Of a stretch of 18,779 nt of DNA, positions 14,974-18,779 are shown piece after piece. Origin of the DNA: Streptosporangiaceae bacterium (lineage in GTDB: Bacteria; Actinomycetota; Actinomycetes; Streptosporangiales; Streptosporangiaceae); contig JASHOI010000787.1 of the NCBI GenBank assembly GCA_030041195.1, positions 1 through 18,779 of the forward strand. Reading direction: 5' to 3'. Position numbers and translations under genes: made by a program. The notes beneath the pieces are model-generated. The model did no database searches and had not been told where the DNA came from. It saw nothing but the letters and a program-made list of their open reading frames with translations. Positions within the stretch are counted from its first letter, which is position 1, and each line of letters starts with the position of its first letter.

Positions 14974-15875
14974 GACTTAATGACGCTGCTGAGAGCGCCT
15001 GGAACGCCGGACCCGTACACCGTGGGCGGCGAGACGATGTTGAAGTGGTCAGCCTCCATCAAGCTCTTGCCCTTCGGGCCGAGCAGGAACTTGATGAAGG
15101 CTTCGGCCGCGGCCGTGTGGGGGGCCTTGTTGACCAGCGTGATCGTGTAGTCGCCTGCCAGGTTGACGCCGGTGAGCTTCACGAACGGACTGCCCTGGGA
15201 GTTGGCGTCGGCCTCGTACATGAACGCAGCGTCGAGCGCCCCGGTCTGGATGTCGGCCTCTTCGGGATTCTCCGCGTACTCGTCCGACGTCTCCGTCGCG
15301 AGCGTCTTCAGCGCCGGGAGATTCTGCGCAGCCGCCGTCTCCTCGAGGGCCTTGGCGGCCAGCACGCCGCCGGGGTCCTGGGACGGGTTGGTCCGCCCGA
15401 GGCGGAACCCGGGCATGGTGATCACCTTGTACCACGGCATGGTCTGGAGGTCATGGGCGAACTTGCTCTTGGGATAGTACCCGAGGACCTCCGGCGACGT
15501 TGCGAAGGCCGCGTACCAGGAGACCCAATCACCGTTCGAGCTGCCCATGAGGATGGTGTCATCCGTCGGCGAGGCGCTGACGAAGACGTCGGCGACGGCG
15601 ACCTTGTCCTTGATGTTGGCCGCGAGGGTCCCCGACCCGTGCGAGGTGTCGACCAGCGTGTAGCCGGTCGCGGCGTGGAACGCCGGACCGACCGACTTGG
15701 TCATCAGGGTGTCGAGGGACCCAGCAGAGAACACGTAGACGTCGCCGCTGTGCTTGGCACTCGTCGTGGGCGTGGTTGAGCTCGAGGAGCTGCAGCCAGC
15801 AGCGGCGAGCCCAATGCAAGCAATTGATACAAACGCGGCGATCTGTGCGCCGCGCCGCTGAGTTAGAGCCACCAT
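14970..15875 (-). CDS. modA: Molybdate/tungstate-type substrate-binding lipoprotein
   Basis: A 301-residue extracellular lipoprotein. The signal peptide reads MVALTQRRGAQIAAFVSIA and runs to LAAAGC, with Cys28 as the lipidated residue. The mature part is a periplasmic-binding fold of the ModA/WtpA type: VYVFSAGSLDTLM at the first strand, SHGSGTLAANI, ADVFVSASPTDD, and the C-terminal half GALDAAFMYEADA. Start: the longest frame begins with GTG 15905, but ATG 15875 gives a normal signal peptide and lies 7 nt after a -10 TATCGT, so a leaderless mRNA is proposed. Gene order modA-modBC matches ABC oxyanion importers. Molybdate versus tungstate cannot be decided; the AGSL start resembles the WtpA group. 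Confidence 0.85.
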   Translation of the reverse strand: MVALTQRRGAQIAAFVSIACIGLAAAGCSSSSSTTPTTSAKHSGDVYVFSAGSLDTLMTKSVGPAFHAATGYTLVDTSHGSGTLAANIKDKVAVADVFVSASPTDDTILMGSSNGDWVSWYAAFATSPEVLGYYPKSKFAHDLQTMPWYKVITMPGFRLGRTNPSQDPGGVLAAKALEETAAAQNLPALKTLATETSDEYAENPEEADIQTGALDAAFMYEADANSQGSPFVKLTGVNLAGDYTITLVNKAPHTAAAEAFIKFLLGPKGKSLMEADHFNIVSPPTVYGSGVPGALSSVIKS

Positions 15876-15882
15876 CTCACTG

Positions 15883-15912
15883 ACGATAGCCAACGTAGGT
15901 TGCACGCCACAA
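15883..15912 (-). promoter_or_regulatory. Leaderless promoter of the modA-modBC operon
   Basis: On the minus strand TTGTGG (15912-15907), 18 nt, TATCGT (15888-15883), 7 nt, then ATG at 15875. The spacing matches the EamA and CGNR promoters. No Shine-Dalgarno is convincing before the ATG. Confidence 0.5.
15891..15902. promoter_or_regulatory. Operator candidate in the modA promoter
   Basis: CAACGTAGGTTG pairs in five of six positions and sits in the spacer between the -35 and -10 of the modA promoter, where a bound repressor would block RNA polymerase. The XRE-PBP regulator downstream is the obvious candidate to bind it (inference). Confidence 0.35.
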
Positions 15913-16160
15913 GAATGATGGACATCCGTGACCTTGCTGTTTCCTGGTTCCCGAGAAGGTTCTTTCAGCGGGCCCTCAGATAGATACGCTTCGGTTGGAG
16001 GGGTAACCTCACGCCCCGACGCGCCTTAGCATAGTGTCGGGCGGCCGTTCGAGCGGACCGCCTCGATGCGCGGGCCTGCCAGAGCGGGGCGGCGCGAACG
16101 GAACTCCGGCATGCGCCGTTGTCGGGTTAGCGATATCCGGACGGATGAGGCAGGGCGGGC
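15913..16160. other. Gap between modA and DUF929, no gene seen
   Basis: About 250 bases without a supported gene. It must hold the promoter of the DUF929-VKOR operon, but no clear -35/-10 pair was found; a TTAGCATAG stretch (about 16026-16034) and TTAGCGATATCC (about 16124) are the only AT-leaning spots. No tRNA, riboswitch or terminator hairpin was recognised. Confidence 0.4.
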
Positions 16161-17060
16161 ATGGGCAAGGCAACCAGGATCAGGCAGCAGAATGCCAGGG
16201 AGAAAATCGCGGCACAGCGGGCCGCGGCCCGGCGCGCCGAGATCCGCAGGCGTGGACTGATCACGGCGGGCAGCGTCGTGGTGGTGATCGCCATCGTGGT
16301 CGCCTTCATCGCGATCAAGCTGTCCAGCAGCAACTCGCCGAGCAAGAGTTCGTCGGTCAACGTGACCGGCACCGTCTTGCCGGCCAGCGTGCAGAACGAC
16401 ATCACCGGCGTGCCCGTTAGCACGCTGAACAAGATCGGCATCGGGTCGATACTGAGCTACAACCCGTCGCCGCTCGAGGCGGTCTCGAACACGCCGCTGA
16501 CGAGCAACGGCAAGCCGGAGATGCTCTTCATCGGCGCCGAGTTCTGCCCCTACTGCGGCGCGGAACGCTGGGCCATAGCGGTCGCGCTCAGCCGGTTCGG
16601 CCATTTCACCACGCAGTTGCGTGGCTTCCACTCGTCCCCAACCGACACCGACCCGAATACCCCGACGCTCACCTTCTACAAGGCTCAGTACTCCAGCCCG
16701 TACCTGACGTTCACCCCGGTCGAGAACGAGAACATCGACCGCGGCGCACTGCAGAACACGACGGCCGCGCAGCAGGCACTCTGGGAGAAGTACGACTCGT
16801 CTTCGGAGGGCGTCGGCTACCCGTTCATCGACTTCGGCAACAAGTACATCCTCAAGGATCCGAGCTACGACCCGGGGACTCTGGCGGGCCTGAGCTGGGC
16901 GCAGGTCGCCTCGGCCCTGCACAACCCGAACAGCCCGGTCGCGCAGGCCGCCGACGGGTCCGCGAACCTCATGACCGCCGCGATCTGCAAGATGACCGGT
17001 GGCAAGCCCGGCGACGTGTGCACGTCCGCTGGGGTCGTCGCCGCGAGCGCTCACCTCTGA
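16161..17060 (+). CDS. DUF929 membrane-anchored thioredoxin-like protein
   Basis: A 299-residue protein with a basic cytoplasmic N-terminus (about residues 1-31, rich in R, A and K), one membrane helix at about 33-53 (LITAGSVVVVIAIVVAFIAI), an S-rich linker and an extracytoplasmic domain. The domain carries FIGAEFCPYCGAERWAIA with a CPYC redox pair at Cys129 and Cys132, as in thioredoxin-fold oxidoreductases. It matches the DUF929 family known from archaea and actinobacteria. The stop overlaps the VKOR-like gene start (TGATG), and VKOR proteins regenerate disulfides in DsbA-like partners, so this is probably the disulfide carrier of a two-component folding system. Two more cysteines (CKMTGGKPGDVC) lie near the C-terminus. 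Substrates are unknown. Confidence 0.85.
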   Translation: MGKATRIRQQNAREKIAAQRAAARRAEIRRRGLITAGSVVVVIAIVVAFIAIKLSSSNSPSKSSSVNVTGTVLPASVQNDITGVPVSTLNKIGIGSILSYNPSPLEAVSNTPLTSNGKPEMLFIGAEFCPYCGAERWAIAVALSRFGHFTTQLRGFHSSPTDTDPNTPTLTFYKAQYSSPYLTFTPVENENIDRGALQNTTAAQQALWEKYDSSSEGVGYPFIDFGNKYILKDPSYDPGTLAGLSWAQVASALHNPNSPVAQAADGSANLMTAAICKMTGGKPGDVCTSAGVVAASAHL

Positions 17061-17779
17061 TGGCCAGCCAGAAGCGGACCCGGTCCGCGCCGGCCGCGTC
17101 TGGCGCCCGCACGGCGGCCAAGCCGGCCCAGGGTGCTGCGGAGCGGAACCGAGTCGTACAGAGCCAGAACGGCCGAAGCCAGAACGCCCGAGGCCAGAAC
17201 GGGCGGCCGCAGAACGGGCGGCCGCAGGGTACCCGGCCCGGGCAGGGCCGGCCAGACGGCTCGGCCAGGACCCGCACGCTCACGGCCGAATCCGCGGCCG
17301 GCCAGCCAGAGCCGCGCTATGGTGCGCCCCCGTGGCTCCGGTGGGCCACGCTGGCGCTGTCGCTGGCCGGACTAGGGGTGTCGATCTACCTGACGATCGC
17401 GCACTACACGTCGCCAAAGATCCTGGACTGCTCGGCCAACGGCCTGATCGACTGCACGAAGGTCACCACCAGTGCCGAGTCCATGGTGTTCGGCGTCTTC
17501 CCGGTCGCCGTGCTGGGCCTGGCGTTCTACGTGTTCATGGTCGCGATCAACACGCCGTGGGCCTGGAGCGCCCAGCTCCCGGCGATCTGGTGGGCACGCC
17601 TGGGCAGCGCCGTCGTCGGCATCGGCTTTGTGCTTTACCTGATCTACGCGGAGATCATCCAGATCGGCAACATCTGCCTGTGGTGCACGAGCGTGCACGT
17701 GATCACGTTCCTGCTGTTCGTGCTCATCGTCTTCGCCGCCACGACCAGGCCCACCTCCGCCACCGCCCCTGCCCGCTAG
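17060..17779 (+). CDS. Vitamin K epoxide reductase (VKOR) family protein
   Basis: A 239-residue membrane protein. The first 90 residues are cytoplasmic and disordered, including a five-residue repeat of QNGR type. Then follow four to five membrane helices with the VKOR pattern: LSLAGLGVSIYLTIAHY (first helix), loop cysteines Cys124 and Cys132 spaced as in Mycobacterium tuberculosis VKOR, and the active pair CLWC at 206-209 followed by SVHVITF. VKOR proteins pass electrons from a thiol-oxidising partner to quinone in the membrane. The ATG overlaps the DUF929 stop by one base; the frame extends upstream to 17018, but that would overlap the DUF929 gene. Together the two form an oxidative folding pair. 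The N-terminal extension is much longer than usual. Confidence 0.87.
   Translation: MASQKRTRSAPAASGARTAAKPAQGAAERNRVVQSQNGRSQNARGQNGRPQNGRPQGTRPGQGRPDGSARTRTLTAESAAGQPEPRYGAPPWLRWATLALSLAGLGVSIYLTIAHYTSPKILDCSANGLIDCTKVTTSAESMVFGVFPVAVLGLAFYVFMVAINTPWAWSAQLPAIWWARLGSAVVGIGFVLYLIYAEIIQIGNICLWCTSVHVITFLLFVLIVFAATTRPTSATAPAR
17162..17236 (+). repeat. 15-bp tandem repeat encoding QNGR-type pentapeptides
   Basis: Five consecutive 15-bp units inside the VKOR gene, starting at 17162, 17177, 17192, 17207 and 17222. Each carries a core close to CAGAACGGGCGG (the last has diverged). They translate as SQNGR, SQNAR, GQNGR, PQNGR and PQGTR, in frame. The unit length keeps the frame, so copy number can vary without breaking the gene. 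Confidence 0.8.
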
Positions 17780-17796
17780 CCTTCGCAGGCGGAAGG

Positions 17797-18264
17797 TCAG
17801 TCGACGTCGGCGGGGGTTCCGCCGGTGATCTTGACCAGCTCGTCGAAGGTGGTGGCGAACATCGTGTACTCGTCGCCGCCGCCGGCCCACACGACCGGGT
17901 AGGCGGCCAGGGCCTGGTCCACCACCGTGCGCACCGGCGTGAGATGGCCTGCCGGCGCGACACCTCCCACCGACTGGCCGGTGTGGGCCAGCACGAAAGC
18001 GGGATCGGCGCGCCGGATCTTGCCGGTCCCGATCCGCTGCTCGAGCCGCCCCGGGTGCACCCGGTGCGCCCCGCTGGCCACGACCAGAAGCGGCGCGCCG
18101 TCCGCCTCGAAAATGAGGCTGTTCGCGATCGCACCGACCTCGCAGCCGAGGGCCGCGGCCGCGGCGGCCGCCGTCGGCACGGGCTCGGCAAGCACCCTGA
18201 TCTCGCCGACGGCGCCGGCCGCCGCCAGGTGCTGCCGAACGCGGGCCGCTGCATCCGAGTACAT
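17797..18264 (-). CDS. YbaK/EbsC-type aminoacyl-tRNA deacylase
   Basis: A 155-residue single-domain protein of the YbaK/ProX editing family that hydrolyses mischarged tRNA, typically Cys-tRNA(Pro) or Ala-tRNA(Pro). Signs are AAALGCEVGAIANSLIF, the LLVVASGAHRV strand and the conserved HTGQSVGGVAPAGH loop. The lysine normally found in the catalytic helix (as FKTLL in HI1434-type proteins) is here asparagine (IANSL), so the activity or target may differ; this wording seems frequent in actinobacterial members. The ATG at 18264 is chosen because a -10 TAACCT lies 7 nt upstream and the length fits the family; the frame is open to 18339. Convergent with the VKOR gene, 17 nt between stops. Confidence 0.85.
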   Translation of the reverse strand: MYSDAAARVRQHLAAAGAVGEIRVLAEPVPTAAAAAAALGCEVGAIANSLIFEADGAPLLVVASGAHRVHPGRLEQRIGTGKIRRADPAFVLAHTGQSVGGVAPAGHLTPVRTVVDQALAAYPVVWAGGGDEYTMFATTFDELVKITGGTPADVD

Positions 18265-18271
18265 TCCGGCG

Positions 18272-18300
18272 AGGTTAGGGATGCCGGCCCGGCAGCACAA
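18272..18300 (-). promoter_or_regulatory. Leaderless promoter of the YbaK-like gene
   Basis: TTGTGC (18300-18295, minus), 17-nt spacer, TAACCT (18277-18272), 7 nt, ATG at 18264. It matches the spacing of the EamA, CGNR and modA promoters. Confidence 0.5.
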
Positions 18301-18482
18301 CCACATTTCGCCCCCGGCCAAGATTCGCAACGCCGCCACGGCCGCTCAGCCGAGCCACGGAAACCTGTCAGTCATAACGACTCAGAAATCGCCCGGCGCG
18401 GACTCGGCGACAGCAGTCGCGCCGCGGGAGCACGCGTGCGTCGCCGTTGCGGCCCGACCGCCTCCTGGCTGGGATTTTTGAA

Positions 18483-18529
18483 GATCTAGGAGGATCACCG
18501 GCAAATACCGCACGCGAGGCTCCTAGATC
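18483..18529. repeat. Perfect 10-bp-arm inverted repeat
   Basis: GATCTAGGAG at 18483-18492 and CTCCTAGATC at 18520-18529, separated by 27 bases. Each arm contains AGGAG, a Shine-Dalgarno-like core, on its own strand. An outer pair, AAGATC (18481-18486) and GATCTT (18534-18539), partly overlaps the first arm. It could be a hairpin, an operator or the ends of a small element. Confidence 0.7.
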
Positions 18530-18561
18530 ATTGGATCTTGCCACGGAACCCGGGACACAGC

Positions 18562-18590
18562 CGATTTTCGCCGCATGTGAACGAAAATCG
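18562..18590. repeat. Perfect 9-bp-arm inverted repeat
   Basis: CGATTTTCG at 18562-18570 and CGAAAATCG at 18582-18590, with an 11-base centre. The arms are AT-rich in GC-rich surroundings, which makes a chance origin less likely. No T tract follows, so a standard terminator is unlikely; a protein-binding site or a promoter element of a gene beyond the window is possible. Confidence 0.7.
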
Positions 18591-18700
18591 TCCGCCGTAG
18601 CCGATCAGGGCCTTGGCGCTGGGGCCAGCGGGGGGGTGCGGGCAAGGAGGGTCGCGGGGTGGCGCGTACGGCGATCGCGAGGGCGGCGCGCGGCGACACG

Positions 18701-18779
18701 GCACGGCGCGTCCGACGGCACGCGGGCGCCAGCACGGCGCGTCCGACGGCACGCGGGCGCCGGCACGGCGCGTCCGACG
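18701..18779. repeat. 31-bp tandem repeat, cut by the window end
   Basis: Two full units (18701-18731, 18732-18762) and 17 bases of a third. Each unit starts GCACGGCGCGTCCGAC, continues GGCACGCGGGCGCC and ends in A or G; the two full copies differ only in that last base. Each unit holds GGCGC and GCGCC arms that could pair. A 31-bp period is not a multiple of three, so the array is not a coding repeat. There are no unique spacers, so it is not CRISPR. Confidence 0.85.

Larger units (their letters stand above)
18301..18700. other. Non-coding stretch near the window end
   Basis: No reading frame in these 400 bases has a recognisable product. The only frame with a good Shine-Dalgarno is a 43-residue one on the minus strand (GTG 18513 to TGA 18382, AGGAG 6 nt upstream), too weak to call. 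The stretch holds the two inverted repeats listed separately. From about 18620 the sequence becomes very GC-rich and low in complexity, leading into the tandem repeat. Confidence 0.45.

Noticed and set aside
18382..18513. A 43-residue minus-strand ORF with AGGAG before a GTG
   Set aside because: The Shine-Dalgarno is part of the inverted-repeat arm, and the peptide becomes low-complexity G/A/T-rich after its first 14 residues. Evidence is too thin to call a gene.
18701..18779. A CRISPR array
   Set aside because: The repeat units are directly adjacent with no unique spacers, and no cas gene is nearby.

Overview
The window is high-GC DNA from an actinomycete (phylum Actinomycetota). The evidence is the GC-rich codon use, F420-type enzyme families (PPOX, LLM), a DUF3040 membrane protein, an ABATE/CGNR zinc-finger regulator, a fused molybdate permease/ATPase and a DUF929-VKOR pair. 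Genus cannot be read from the sequence. Genes are tightly packed, several overlap by 1-17 nt, and I see no RNA gene, CRISPR array, prophage or insertion sequence.

Layout. (1) 40-1630: a divergent pair, an EamA/DMT exporter (-) and a CGNR-type regulator (+), whose start codons physically overlap inside a 13-bp palindrome; both promoters look leaderless and each lies in the other gene's coding sequence. (2) 1738-4536: a DUF3040 membrane protein (+), an exported PQQ-like beta-propeller protein (-), and a two-gene operon of a YbhB/YbcL (PEBP) protein and an F420-dependent PPOX-class oxidoreductase (+). (3) 4632-10674 (-): a compact gene cluster read in the order NCS1 nucleobase-type permease, two-domain rhodanese, SAM methyltransferase, ThiM (hydroxyethylthiazole kinase) and LLM flavin/F420 oxidoreductase, with an NAD-dependent epimerase behind. 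A divergent FCD-type GntR regulator (10874-11521, +) has a strong operator-like inverted repeat just upstream. This is the best candidate for an undescribed pathway: it looks like uptake and processing of a thiazole-, thiamine- or nucleobase-like heterocycle, with no TPP riboswitch visible. (4) 11542-15875 (-): a molybdate-type module, with ModA-like lipoprotein, fused ModB-ModC transporter, and an XRE-HTH plus PBP_like regulator that may be preceded by a translationally coupled 34-codon ORF. (5) 16161-17779 (+): a membrane-anchored thioredoxin-like DUF929 protein with a CPYC motif overlapping a VKOR-family protein, a likely extracytoplasmic disulfide-forming pair. (6) 17797-18264 (-): a YbaK-like tRNA deacylase. 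(7) 18265-18779: no convincing gene, but two long inverted repeats and a 31-bp tandem repeat that runs off the window end.

A recurring regulatory theme is leaderless transcription. Four genes have a -35 of the form TTGNNN, a 17-18 nt spacer, a -10 of the form TANNNT, and a start codon 6-7 nt after the -10 (EamA, CGNR, modA, ybaK); a fifth (GntR) has the -10 and spacing only. These promoters decide the start codons chosen here for modA and ybaK.
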